From assembly GCF_003259615.1 (NCBI RefSeq), contig NZ_QLLR01000013.1:1-64000 (forward strand): a stretch of 64,000 bases of DNA, read 5' to 3'. Shown here in pieces: positions 34,379-43,437 of the stretch (position 1 is the first letter of the stretch; each line of letters starts with the position of its first letter). Source of the stretch: Pedobacter cryoconitis. Its GTDB lineage: Bacteria; Bacteroidota; Bacteroidia; Sphingobacteriales; Sphingobacteriaceae. The position numbers and the translations under genes are program-made. The notes beneath the pieces are model-generated. The model saw nothing but the letters and a program-made list of their open reading frames with translations. It made no database searches and had not been told where the DNA came from.

Positions 34379-35449
34379 ATGAGTTATACTTTAGAAATAC
34401 AAGAATTAACGGATAATGCGAATCTGGACAGTACAAATCCAAAGGATGCTCAAAAATTATTAGTCGCAGCAATTCAGCTTGCAGATGCGCATGAGGATAC
34501 TGCGCTAGGTTATGAATTGAGATTAAATCTGCTGAATAAGCAATGGGGGCTTGCAGACAGGCCATATTTTGTAAGTGCTTTTAGCTGGATGCTGAATGCT
34601 TTTGACGCAGATCCTGAGAGTTACGCTGCCAGTACCTTATTATGGAGATATAAATGGATCATTGGTGAATTATTTTCTAATCCGCAGGTTCCCCTGGAAC
34701 AGATTAAAGCAGTATTGGAAGATTATAAGCGCAGAATACAGGAACAAGGCTATAATCTCCGGTCTTATTATACGAAACATCTTCATGAAGCGCTCAGTCA
34801 AAAAGACCGGGTAAAAAGCAGAAAATATCTGGATTTAATGAATGCTTTACCGACTGATGGAATGAGTGATTGCAGTGCTTGTGAAATGGACAATGAGGTT
34901 TCATTTTTAATCAATGAGGGCGGTTTTAAAGCCGCTTATACCAGGGCGCTTCCGTTAATTGAAAAGCAGTATAGTTGTGCGCATGTGCCTTTCATTACGC
35001 TGTGCAATTTATGTTATATGGCGATTAAAGATAACAGAACCGGGGAAGCCGCCGGGCTGTTTTTGAAAGCGGAGGAAGAGTTACAGGGAAACGAGTCTGA
35101 TTCATCATTGGTCACTTCTATGGGACTGCTGATTGTCTATCTTTTCCATACCGATAAACCTGCTGGATGGAATTACCTGGAAAGGTATCTGCCATGGGCA
35201 ATGGAGTGTGAAGCCAATCTTAAGTTTTTCTTCTCGATGCACGTGGCTGAAGCTTTAAAACTGGAAGATCAGCTGAAGACAGTTATTCTTGAATTGCCAT
35301 ATCCGCATTCACTTTACAATCCTTCCAATAGTTATCAAGTCAAAGATTTATATAGTTTTTATGCGCAGCAGGCTGTTAGTCTCAGCCAGCTATTTGATGA
35401 ACGCAATGGGAATTCGAATTTCTCTTTACAATTAGAAAAGGCCCTTTAA
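34379..35449 (+). CDS. TPR-like helical-repeat partner of the Hsp90-like protein
   Basis: The 356-residue protein is almost entirely helical, with repeat-like paired helices such as G-F-K-A-A-Y-T-R-A-L-P-L-I-E-K and G-E-A-A-G-L-F-L-K-A-E-E-E-L, consistent with degenerate TPRs. It has a C-S-A-C pair near residue 163 and several further cysteines. I cannot name a family. It starts 5 bases after the Hsp90-like gene and the two share one terminator, so it is probably a dedicated cochaperone or client adaptor. That role is inferred from TPR partners of Hsp90 in other systems. Confidence 0.7.
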   Translation: MSYTLEIQELTDNANLDSTNPKDAQKLLVAAIQLADAHEDTALGYELRLNLLNKQWGLADRPYFVSAFSWMLNAFDADPESYAASTLLWRYKWIIGELFSNPQVPLEQIKAVLEDYKRRIQEQGYNLRSYYTKHLHEALSQKDRVKSRKYLDLMNALPTDGMSDCSACEMDNEVSFLINEGGFKAAYTRALPLIEKQYSCAHVPFITLCNLCYMAIKDNRTGEAAGLFLKAEEELQGNESDSSLVTSMGLLIVYLFHTDKPAGWNYLERYLPWAMECEANLKFFFSMHVAEALKLEDQLKTVILELPYPHSLYNPSNSYQVKDLYSFYAQQAVSLSQLFDERNGNSNFSLQLEKAL

Positions 35450-35459
35450 GGGCTTTTTC
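35436..35459 (+). terminator. Terminator of the Hsp90-like operon
   Basis: AAAAGGCCC (35436-35444) pairs with GGGCTTTTT (35450-35458) with one wobble pair and a 5-nt loop. The T run forms the 3' arm, and the hairpin overlaps the stop codon. Confidence 0.8.
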
Positions 35460-35492
35460 TAATTAGTTTATCCTGTCTAATTAGTTTATCCT
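35459..35492. repeat. Tandem 18-bp duplication at the glycosidase 3' end
   Basis: The 16-mer CTAATTAGTTTATCCT occurs at 35459-35474 and again at 35477-35492; the second copy contains the stop codon of the minus-strand glycosidase gene. Confidence 0.85.
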
Positions 35493-38177
35493 CATCAGTC
35501 GCAGGTAATCGAGCATAGCCTGGTTAATTTCACCATTCATATTTTCGTTCCAGTTTTCCAGTGAAAGCTGAAATTCATGTGTCCCTTTAGCCAGTTTCAC
35601 TGCGTTTACGTTACTAAAGCCCCAGTCAGACCATTCTTCTTTTCCGCGTTGCGGGAAGACAAAGGTTCCTGCAAACTGGCCATCCACATTAAATGTTCTG
35701 ATGGCACATTTGTTCTCTGTATTGGTTGGCCCATTTCCATTGGCATACCTGAAATCAATGGCATAGGTGCCTGCTTCGACTATATTAACTTGAAGGGTTA
35801 TTTTCTTATTCTTTGTTTTACTGATCTCAATAAAACCATTCGTGGTATATCCCTGGTAAGGGAGCGTGGATTTAGCGGCTACGGTTTCCATAGCAACAGT
35901 TTGTATTTCTTTGGTTTCTGTGATTAAAACAGGTTCACTTGCAAATGAGCCGACCTTATTTTGATCAACAGCAATCAGTTGGTATTCTCCGCTTTCTTTG
36001 GCGGTATAGTTCAATTCCTGAGTTTTGGCGATTTCTTTCCCGTTACGGATCACCTGGTAAGTTTCGGCTCCTTCTACCTTTTCCCAGCTGATCAGCATAT
36101 TGGTTTTTTTCAACGAGGGTGCAGCAACAGAGAAGTAGTCTGCAGCGTTCGCAACTTTCCCCTGCTCCGGTTTATGGTCAGCCAGCACAATATCAATCTG
36201 ATGTTTTCCTTTTAGATGGGCAGGGATCATCGCCTGTGGCAAAGGCTGGCCGTCAAGCGTAATTGATTTAATCTGATTCCCGTATCCGTTCAATTTAATA
36301 TCCAGTACTGCCTTGCGGTATTTAAAATTAGTAAGTGTCCGTTCTCCCTGGAGTACTTCAGGAATAAATGGCTTAAAGACCAGGCCGTCTGCTTGCATAT
36401 CCATCCCAAATAATACTTTATAAACCAGGCTGATATTTCCGGCCAGGCTCCATAACATATTGCTTGAATTGACTTGTGTACCCGCAAAGTCACCAGAGGT
36501 AGCCACAAAATTCTCTTTATTGGTCAGGAACAGTGCTGCAGGGCGATAAATTGCACTCATGCTCTGTATAAGAGCTTCTGCATTTCCTGCTTTTGCCGCA
36601 GCAAGCGACCAGTAGGCTTGTACAAAAGGCCATACCGCATTGTTATGGTAAGGTGGAATATTTGGAATCTGCGGATAGATACAGGGGATACCAAACTTAG
36701 TGACTGGTGTTTTTGCGACTATGGATTTCTGCTGCCCTGCATCCGCAATATCAAATAATACAGTGAGTGCTTCTCCCAAAGCTTCTGAACGTGGCGATAA
36801 AAGTTTAAATTGTCTGCCGTATAAGTATTGCCCGTAATATCCTTTTTCCGGCATCCACAGGTGTTTATTGATCCCTTCTTTGAGCTGATCGGCAATACCT
36901 GCATACTTTTCAGCTGCCTGCTTATCTTTTAGCAGTACCGCCATTTCGGCAAGTACTTTATTGGTTTGATAGTGAACTGCATTCGTTCCGAGATTTTCTG
37001 AAGCATATATATCTGCAGATTGCATCCATTTAGGGTAAGTCTGATCTCTCCAGTCTAAAAAAGAAGATTCACCTCTGACCATACCTGTTTGCGGGTCGTA
37101 GACATTTTTCAGATCATCTTCAACAGAGTTTTTAATAATCGCATAAGCTTTGGTGAGCCATGCCTGATCACCTGTATTTTTATAAACTTCCCAGGCTGCA
37201 ACTGCCCAGATCATCCGGTCAGAAGAAACTGGCCATGATCCTCCGGTCCCTGTATCCTGAATGACACGATTATTTTTAACTTTCCGCAGCAAACTGTTCT
37301 GGGCAACTTTGGGTTGCAAGGTCGCCATAGATAGTATAATACTATAACTAATATCCCTTGTCCATACCCCTGCCCATTCTTTACCTGTTCTGAAAGTGCT
37401 GTCGGGTTCTATTGCATTCTCCATTTCCTCCAAACCGAGGTTATAAAGTGCATCCATGATTGGAACAGCTGATTTATATTGAGGAAAAGCGGAAATATCT
37501 TTTGATAACTTCCACGAAGAGGCTGTAGTTTTTTTCTCCTGAGCTTTATTCATTTCCAGTGTAACGGTATAAATACCGTCACCGTCCGTATCTTTTAATT
37601 CCAGTTCTTTATGATTGCCCAGGTTATCAAAATCCCAGATGAGCGGGCTGATACTCCCGGCTACAAAAACACCTTTAAAGTCTGCTTTGTAAATCTTTGT
37701 GCCATCATAAGTGGTATAAAAACCTTTGGAAGCAAAAGCAGCGAGTACTTCACGCATATCCAGCTTGATGGTGAATTTAGTATCCGGCTTAAGAAATACA
37801 CCTTTTGATAGTGGCTGTTTTAATTGCTGACCAAAGCGAATAACAGGGGTTTCAAATCTGCCATTGACGGCAAGGATACTAACTTCATGATTCTTTCCAG
37901 AAGCCATTTCATTGTCTTTACCATTGATACTGAATTTAAAAGACAGGTTTGGGCTGATGTCCAGGTTAACCGGACTTTGATAGTTAGAATGTAAAGCTGC
38001 CGGAGAAAGTGCAATGGCCTGGAATGCTCCTTGTGTAACCCTATCTTTTGATAAGGTATAAGCGTCAGATTGATATATGTTGTTCATAGGCTTCTGGGCC
38101 ATGGCGGCTGTGAAAGAAAGCAGTAATGCTATAAAAATAGCAATTTTATAAGGGCTTAAATTCATTATCTGTTTCAT
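35481..38177 (-). CDS. Secreted six-hairpin glycoside hydrolase with C-terminal CBM-like module
   Basis: The start is ATG 38177 (38165 is also possible; the 38186 codon is GTG). The protein of about 898 residues has a signal peptide ending A-A-M-A-Q. A beta-sandwich N-terminal part is followed by an (alpha/alpha)6 catalytic region (about 270-640) with F-R-T-G-K-E-W-A-G-V-W-T-R-D-I-S-Y, F-L-D-W-R-D-Q-T-Y-P-K-W and Y-P-Q-I-P-N-I-P-P-Y-H-N-N-A-V-W-P-F. The layout resembles glycogen-debranching/MGH1-like six-hairpin enzymes. A fibronectin-like stretch and a CBM-like jelly-roll end (about 770-900, N-G-N-G-P-T-N-T-E-N-K) follow. The substrate is unknown. A TATTTTTG box overlaps the GTG at 38186, favouring one of the ATGs. 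Confidence 0.82.
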   Translation of the reverse strand: MKQIMNLSPYKIAIFIALLLSFTAAMAQKPMNNIYQSDAYTLSKDRVTQGAFQAIALSPAALHSNYQSPVNLDISPNLSFKFSINGKDNEMASGKNHEVSILAVNGRFETPVIRFGQQLKQPLSKGVFLKPDTKFTIKLDMREVLAAFASKGFYTTYDGTKIYKADFKGVFVAGSISPLIWDFDNLGNHKELELKDTDGDGIYTVTLEMNKAQEKKTTASSWKLSKDISAFPQYKSAVPIMDALYNLGLEEMENAIEPDSTFRTGKEWAGVWTRDISYSIILSMATLQPKVAQNSLLRKVKNNRVIQDTGTGGSWPVSSDRMIWAVAAWEVYKNTGDQAWLTKAYAIIKNSVEDDLKNVYDPQTGMVRGESSFLDWRDQTYPKWMQSADIYASENLGTNAVHYQTNKVLAEMAVLLKDKQAAEKYAGIADQLKEGINKHLWMPEKGYYGQYLYGRQFKLLSPRSEALGEALTVLFDIADAGQQKSIVAKTPVTKFGIPCIYPQIPNIPPYHNNAVWPFVQAYWSLAAAKAGNAEALIQSMSAIYRPAALFLTNKENFVATSGDFAGTQVNSSNMLWSLAGNISLVYKVLFGMDMQADGLVFKPFIPEVLQGERTLTNFKYRKAVLDIKLNGYGNQIKSITLDGQPLPQAMIPAHLKGKHQIDIVLADHKPEQGKVANAADYFSVAAPSLKKTNMLISWEKVEGAETYQVIRNGKEIAKTQELNYTAKESGEYQLIAVDQNKVGSFASEPVLITETKEIQTVAMETVAAKSTLPYQGYTTNGFIEISKTKNKKITLQVNIVEAGTYAIDFRYANGNGPTNTENKCAIRTFNVDGQFAGTFVFPQRGKEEWSDWGFSNVNAVKLAKGTHEFQLSLENWNENMNGEINQAMLDYLRLMRIN

Positions 38178-38186
38178 GTACGACAC

Positions 38187-38558
38187 AAAAATATAATTTA
38201 TAATCCAACAGGTGGTTTAAAATTACAGGTATCATATTTCAAGTGCTAAAATTCAGTCAGACAACTGACCCGATATGGTTTACCTAAATAATCAAGCGTT
38301 TGACGTAATAAAATTGCACACCAAACTATTTAATATTATTTTAGGATATAAAAAAAATCAATACAGGTAACCAAATTTATCCGTTCGTAATAACAACAGG
38401 AATATAACTCAAAAATTGGTATGCCACTGAAGACAAAATAAAAATTATCAACTTATAATATAAAAAATATTCAGTTAGCTACTGGAGGTAAGCTTTTGCC
38501 TGGGATTGGCCGATCCATAAAAGCTAAACAACCATTTTATCAACTTAAAACCAAAATT
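38187..38558. other. Intergenic region, 372 bp
   Basis: Very AT-rich spacer between the divergent glycosidase and small-peptide genes. I see no ORF, RNA gene or clear promoter for the peptide. A short inverted repeat, GTCAG-acaa-CTGAC, lies at 38256-38269. Confidence 0.6.
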
Positions 38559-38744
38559 ATGAAAAAAATTGTATTAGGAGCCTTCCTCCTGTTATGTGCA
38601 TCATTTGCAGCAAATGCCGCTACCCCAACTGAATTTACAATTGAAACATCTTGTGGATCTTCTTATTCAGGATCATGTGATGGATGTAGCGTGCAAGACA
38701 TAGTTGATGTAGCTTTAGCACTGGACGATTTAGATTGCGGCTAG
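38559..38744 (+). CDS. Small secreted cysteine-containing peptide
   Basis: ATG 38559 gives a 61-residue product; an in-frame upstream start at 38496 lacks a signal peptide and is unlikely. Residues 1-20 are an ideal Sec signal (M-K-K-I-V-L-G-A-F-L-L-L, cleavage near A-N-A). The mature peptide of about 40 residues is acidic and has four cysteines, S-C-G-S-S-Y, G-S-C-D-G-C and L-D-C-G at the C-terminus, enough for two disulfides. I recognise no family. It is followed by a GLPGLI protein and a TonB-receptor-like protein, which may handle it. Confidence 0.75.
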   Translation: MKKIVLGAFLLLCASFAANAATPTEFTIETSCGSSYSGSCDGCSVQDIVDVALALDDLDCG

Positions 38745-38813
38745 TAGTTATTTTATTGAGGGGGCCATATGATGTCCCTCTCAATATTTATTAAATTTCT
38801 AATATATATTTAT

Positions 38814-39614
38814 ATGATAAAAACCTGCTTGATTCTTATTTCTTTTATAGCTTTTTCGCTTTGTTTAAATGCACAAATAATAGACAAGACTTCGATTGAA
38901 TGCCAATATAAACTAACATGGGTACCAGACACTTTGCGTCCCAATCAAACCAAAGAAGATTTTATGATTCTCAAAGTTGGGCATAAATTATCAGAATTTT
39001 ACAGCTATAACACTTTCAGAGTAGATTCAATGATCCAGGTCGATGTTAAAAATGGGATGTCATCTTTGCAAATTTTAGCGCAACGGGCCAAGTATGGAAA
39101 AAAGGGGATGGAGTACCAGATCTACAAAAACTATCCGGAAGGTAAAATAACAGTAATTGAAAAGCTGATGTCCGATTCTTATAAGTATGAGGAGATTTTA
39201 AAACTTCAGAAATGGGCTATTGAAAATGAGAAAAAGACTATTTTAGGTTATAATGCACAGAAAGCCACTTGTAGCTTTGGAGGAAGAAAGTACACTGCCT
39301 GGTTTACTACAGAAATACCAGTGAGCACCGGACCATGGAAATTCAGTGGTCTTCCGGGATTGATCCTTAAAGTAGAAGATAACAATAAAAATTATGTATT
39401 TGAGATTGCTGGACTAAGGAAAATAAAGAAAGACGAGCCTATAAGTTTGGAACAAAAAGAATATATTGAATTGACAAAGACGGATTTTTTTAAATTGGAT
39501 AAAAAAATGAAAAAAGATCCTCTTGCATTTATGAACAGTAATACATCGGTTACTTTGAAACCTAGTGGAAATAATCAGAAAAAAGAAAGACCATATAATC
39601 CAATTGAACACTAA
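38814..39614 (+). CDS. GLPGLI-family protein
   Basis: I take the ATG at 38814 because it starts directly at a signal peptide (cleavage near L-N-A-Q); upstream starts at 38769/38772 add an extra hydrophobic stretch. The 266-residue mature part contains the name-giving motif G-L-P-G-L-I in W-K-F-S-G-L-P-G-L-I-L-K-V (about residue 179), preceded by A-W-F-T-T-E-I-P-V-S-T-G-P. This is the diagnostic block of TIGR01200. Members are secreted Bacteroidota proteins of unproven function that often sit beside TonB-receptor-like proteins, as here. Confidence 0.9.
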   Translation: MIKTCLILISFIAFSLCLNAQIIDKTSIECQYKLTWVPDTLRPNQTKEDFMILKVGHKLSEFYSYNTFRVDSMIQVDVKNGMSSLQILAQRAKYGKKGMEYQIYKNYPEGKITVIEKLMSDSYKYEEILKLQKWAIENEKKTILGYNAQKATCSFGGRKYTAWFTTEIPVSTGPWKFSGLPGLILKVEDNNKNYVFEIAGLRKIKKDEPISLEQKEYIELTKTDFFKLDKKMKKDPLAFMNSNTSVTLKPSGNNQKKERPYNPIEH

Positions 39615-42270
39615 ATTTTTCTTTTTCCATGGCTGCCAGGTAGTTTTCAGCCATTTCTTGTTCCCCTTACTAATCCTATGCTGTTCGTTTGCGAATGCAG
39701 CTGCACAGGCGACAGTGAATGGATATATTAAAGAAGAAAATACAGGAGCAGCTATTGAAGGGGCAATCATTACGTTACTTCCAAAAGACGAAAAAAATTT
39801 ATTGGCCTATACTACAACCAATGAAAAAGGGTATTTCTCGATTCAGCTTAATTTCGATGGCAGGGATTTTCTGCTTAAAGTTTCCATGTTAGGCTATCAA
39901 ACCAGATCATTGGAACTGGAAAATAAGAACACACAACAAGTCAATTTATCTCTCAGAGAAGAGATCAGCAATTTAAAGGAGGTCCTGATTAAACCACCAC
40001 GAATTATTCAGTACAATGATACAATCAGTTATAATGTTTCTTCTTTTGCCAGTGACCAGGACCGGAGTATTGCTGATGTCCTTAAAAAAATGCCTGGCAT
40101 AGATGTACAGGCAGACGGAACGATATTATATAACGGAAAAGCAATCAACAAGTTTTATATAGAAGGGCTTGATCTGCTTGATAGTAAATACAGTCTGGCT
40201 GCAAACAATATCTCATTTAAAGATGTAAGCAGTGTTGAAGTACTGGAAGGCCACCAGCCGATAAAAGCTTTAAGATCCACAACTTTCACTGATAAAGCTG
40301 CGCTAAACTTAAAACTAAAAAACTCTGCTAAAGGAAAATGGTTAGGTACCTTGGAATTGGGAGCCGGACTTCCTTTTCCATTATGGAAAGCCAATTTGAT
40401 GGCCATGAAGATAGCTGGAGCAAGTCAGAGCCTGAATCTTTTCAAAAGTAATAACACAGGCCAGAATATAAGTACTGAATTAAAATCTCATACTTTGGAA
40501 GATTTGATCAACGGACAGGATAATAATGCGGAACAGAGTAACTTGATTCAGTTATCTGAAAGTGCTCCCCCGGTTAATGAGGACCGTATTCTTTTCAACC
40601 GAAGCTATCTTGGTACAATAAATACAGTAAGAAAGTTAAAACACGATTATCAGTTAAGAACTAACATAAGCTATATCAATGATCAGCTAAAAAGTAATAA
40701 CCAATCTGAAACAGCATACTATTTAACTGATAATAATTTTGTCCGTATTCAAGAAAACAATAATACTATTATCCAAAGAAACCGTGCTGAGGGTTCTGCG
40801 GAATTAAATAAGAATACAGAGAATTTTTATTTAAAAGATAAGTTCAGAGCTCAGCTGTTTTGGGAGAGAAGCGCAATAAGCAATACGGGAACAAGTCCTA
40901 ATAATCAGATAGGAAAAACACCTTATCACTTAATTGAAAATGATCTTAACTGGCTAAAAACTCTTGGTAAAAGCACGCTTAAATTTAATTCTTTTAACCA
41001 ATACAATTACTTACCACAGGAACTTGTTGTTTCTCCTGATGATGAGACAATGCCTTTTACTCAGTTTGCCCGTACAAGTACACTTTTCAGTCATACCAAT
41101 ATTTCTTATAGCCGCGGTTTTAGAGGTTGGGTCATTGATTATCAGGCAGGGATTAAAGCGACTATACAAAATCTAAATACTGAAATTCAGCATTTGCCGA
41201 TGTCGTATCCAGTAAAAGATTCATTAAGGAATGAACTGCAATGGCAATTATCAGATTATTATATTAAACCAACCATCCGTTACAATGCTAAAAAGATCAA
41301 CCTCTCACTGACCCTGCCTATCAACCTTTACAATTCAAAAATCAATAACAGGTTAACTGAACATGCTGAAAAGGAAAACTATCTATATTTCAATCCGGAG
41401 TTTTTGCTTTTTTACAAGTTCAATCCTCTTTGGACCGCTAATTTCAAGGCGAGTTTATCAAACGATCCGGGAAATGCTGACCGCTTAAATCAGGGTTTCA
41501 TTTTTAGAAGCTACCGTTATTTAGAACTCGGAAACAGAACACCTTTAATCCAGAGAAGGCAATCTTATTCAGCAGGTTTAAGTTACCGTAACCCGGTCAA
41601 ATCTTTATTTGTAAACTTATCCGGAATCTACGCGCCTACGTTACTGAACCAGTTAAGTCAGCGTAGTTTTTCAGGTTTCATAAGTGTAGGTGAAATCATC
41701 CTTCAAAACAACCAAAAGTCATTCTGGCGATTATCTGGCCGCTTGAGCAAGGGAATTGATGACTGGAAGGCTACTGCTGCTATTTCAGTCAGTTATACTT
41801 CAACAGAGGGAGAGCTGATCCAGCAAAACAAACTATTAAATAATAAGACCAATACTCTTCAAATCACACCAAGTTTCAACGCCGAAGTTTCCAGCTGGTG
41901 CAATTTCTCCTACACAGGTGATTTCTCCAGAAACAGTCTGTTCGTTTCCAGTGCGCCAACTGCTTTAATACTTGACAGGATAAACCAGCGTCTTGGGATA
42001 GGACTGATTATCAACAAAAAATTGAATGTGAAAGCCGGAACTGATTATTTTTATAATCAGGTATCAGTCAACAAATCTGTCTCTTTAATTTTCGCAGATA
42101 TAGGCCTGCGTTATATGCCCGGCAAAAACATAGAAATCAATTTAGATTGCACCAATCTGTTCAATAAAAAGAATTACGCCTATACCTTATATGACGGAGC
42201 TGGATATACTTCCAACATCGCTATGATCAGACCGGCGAACGTAATGGCAGGAGTTTATTTCAGGTGGTAA
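39604..42270 (+). CDS. TonB-receptor-like outer-membrane protein paired with GLPGLI
   Basis: No ATG precedes the signal peptide. A TTG at 39604 (11-base overlap with the GLPGLI gene) or a GTG at 39565 must serve; I prefer TTG because it gives M-N-T-K-F-F-F-F followed by a hydrophobic core ending A-A-A-Q. The protein of about 888 residues has a carboxypeptidase-regulatory domain (G-Y-I-K-E-E-N-T-G-A-A-I-E-G-A-I-I-T), a plug-like part (D-R-S-I-A-D-V-L-K-K-M-P-G-I-D-V) and a barrel ending G-V-Y-F-R-W. A typical TonB box is not obvious. It may import or display the product of the cassette. Confidence 0.85.
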   Translation: MNTKFFFFHGCQVVFSHFLFPLLILCCSFANAAAQATVNGYIKEENTGAAIEGAIITLLPKDEKNLLAYTTTNEKGYFSIQLNFDGRDFLLKVSMLGYQTRSLELENKNTQQVNLSLREEISNLKEVLIKPPRIIQYNDTISYNVSSFASDQDRSIADVLKKMPGIDVQADGTILYNGKAINKFYIEGLDLLDSKYSLAANNISFKDVSSVEVLEGHQPIKALRSTTFTDKAALNLKLKNSAKGKWLGTLELGAGLPFPLWKANLMAMKIAGASQSLNLFKSNNTGQNISTELKSHTLEDLINGQDNNAEQSNLIQLSESAPPVNEDRILFNRSYLGTINTVRKLKHDYQLRTNISYINDQLKSNNQSETAYYLTDNNFVRIQENNNTIIQRNRAEGSAELNKNTENFYLKDKFRAQLFWERSAISNTGTSPNNQIGKTPYHLIENDLNWLKTLGKSTLKFNSFNQYNYLPQELVVSPDDETMPFTQFARTSTLFSHTNISYSRGFRGWVIDYQAGIKATIQNLNTEIQHLPMSYPVKDSLRNELQWQLSDYYIKPTIRYNAKKINLSLTLPINLYNSKINNRLTEHAEKENYLYFNPEFLLFYKFNPLWTANFKASLSNDPGNADRLNQGFIFRSYRYLELGNRTPLIQRRQSYSAGLSYRNPVKSLFVNLSGIYAPTLLNQLSQRSFSGFISVGEIILQNNQKSFWRLSGRLSKGIDDWKATAAISVSYTSTEGELIQQNKLLNNKTNTLQITPSFNAEVSSWCNFSYTGDFSRNSLFVSSAPTALILDRINQRLGIGLIINKKLNVKAGTDYFYNQVSVNKSVSLIFADIGLRYMPGKNIEINLDCTNLFNKKNYAYTLYDGAGYTSNIAMIRPANVMAGVYFRW

Positions 42271-42279
42271 AATCGCCTC

Positions 42280-42621
42280 TTATTCTTCATCTTCCAGGAT
42301 GTTTCTGTCCTCCCAGCTCAAATAGGCCCTGTACCATTCTGCGCATTGCTTAAATACGTCAGTCAGATCTCCTTCATTCAAAGTAAAATGCACTGCAAAA
42401 ATATGATTTTCGACTACGCCATACAGGTTTAGATATTCAAATTCATAAGTTTTAGTCCCGGCTTTAAAATTAAGTCCCTCAACCTCATCCGTTGCTATAA
42501 CTTCCATGATCGTATGGGAGCCCGTATGCTGTATCACTGTGCGTCCACCCATTTCATCTTCAAGATGCTCACTTGGCTCTAAAAAAACTATTTCCGGAAG
42601 TGTAAAGTCTATTAAATTCAT
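42280..42621 (-). CDS. Hypothetical protein, 113 residues
   Basis: A small acidic protein without signal peptide or membrane segment; it begins M-N-L-I-D-F-T-L-P-E-I-V-F-L-E-P-S and contains F-A-V-H-F-T-L-N-E-G-D-L-T-D-V-F. No family was recognised. It converges with the TonB-receptor-like gene 9 bases away. Confidence 0.65.
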   Translation of the reverse strand: MNLIDFTLPEIVFLEPSEHLEDEMGGRTVIQHTGSHTIMEVIATDEVEGLNFKAGTKTYEFEYLNLYGVVENHIFAVHFTLNEGDLTDVFKQCAEWYRAYLSWEDRNILEDEE

Positions 42622-42710
42622 GCCGCGAATCTAAGAATTTTACGTTACAAAAAACTAATCAGACGACTCCCTTAAAAGGCTTTTATCATACTTCTCTAAA
42701 TTTATTCTTA

Positions 42711-42718
42711 TAGCTTTG
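42711..42718 (+). promoter_or_regulatory. Candidate -7 box directly before the 42722 ORF
   Basis: TAGCTTTG matches TAnnTTTG but ends 3 bases before the ATG at 42722, which would make the message leaderless. Confidence 0.3.
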
Positions 42719-42721
42719 AAT

Positions 42722-42901
42722 ATGGACAATGAATCAATTAAAGAAGACAAAAATTCAAAAGGAGATTTTTTCGATTGGTCTAAAGATCACATCAGAGGAA
42801 AAAACACCAGAAATGATACCATAGCCATGTGGATATTTATTATTATTGTCCTGATACTGGGTATTACTATGGTGATTATGATCAATACGTCCAAGAGATA
42901 A
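42722..42901 (+). CDS. Small single-pass membrane protein
   Basis: ATG 42722 is preferred over a TTG at 42716. The 59-residue product has a charged cytoplasmic N-terminus (E-D-K-N-S-K-G-D-F-F-D-W) and one membrane helix near residues 36-56 (A-M-W-I-F-I-I-I-V-L-I-L-G), ending T-S-K-R. No family was recognised. Confidence 0.55.
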   Translation: MDNESIKEDKNSKGDFFDWSKDHIRGKNTRNDTIAMWIFIIIVLILGITMVIMINTSKR

Positions 42902-42915
42902 AACAACCTATAGTG

Positions 42916-43101
42916 TTAGAATAATTCGTATGGATACAGCGCAAAAATCAGCGGATTAATAGAATCCATCCCCCTTTTAACCAGCTCTTCTAATTCCTCA
43001 CTGTTTTTCCCTTCATCAAGGATTGATTCCAACTCCTGAAGTAAGAAAGCACATTGAATAAATTCAGAAAAATTAAGTTTAAAATCCAGGAGATCTGCCA
43101 T
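42916..43101 (-). CDS. Hypothetical protein, 61 residues
   Basis: A short acidic, helix-forming protein (E-L-E-S-I-L-D-E-G-K-N-S-E-E-L-E-E-L-V-K-R). No family was recognised and there is no clear regulatory context. It is convergent with 42722 (14 bases) and divergent from 43139 (37 bases). Confidence 0.45.
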   Translation of the reverse strand: MADLLDFKLNFSEFIQCAFLLQELESILDEGKNSEELEELVKRGMDSINPLIFALYPYELF

Positions 43102-43138
43102 AGTCTCATACTCGCCCCGATCATGGTCAAAAAACAGA

Positions 43139-43342
<204 letters not shown>

Positions 43343-43348
43343 TCCAAT

Positions 43349-43436
43349 AAAAAAAAACTTATACTAATGTAAAGGGCATGCGTTCCGAGCCTCTTCGGCG
43401 AAGGCAATGTCGCCCGAACATAGTATAAGTTTTTTT
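43349..43436. terminator. Structured repeat element A, 3' of thiH (terminator-like, bidirectional)
   Basis: An A run and CTTATACT (43351-43365) pair perfectly with AGTATAAG and a T run (43422-43436), a 15-bp stem, ending one base from the thiH stop codon. The inside is a 66-nt core (43362-43427) shared with element B at 53363-53428. The core has a second stem, GTTC-C-GAGC with GCCCGAAC, and a CTTC-GGC-GAAG hairpin. It looks like a Rho-independent terminator with a conserved insert. Confidence 0.8.
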
Positions 43437-43437
43437 A

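Noticed and set aside
43349..43436. Element A/B as an integron attC site
   Set aside because: The GTT and AAC ends are in the reverse order to attC, no integrase or cassette array is present, and the T-tract stems at gene 3' ends fit a terminator better.
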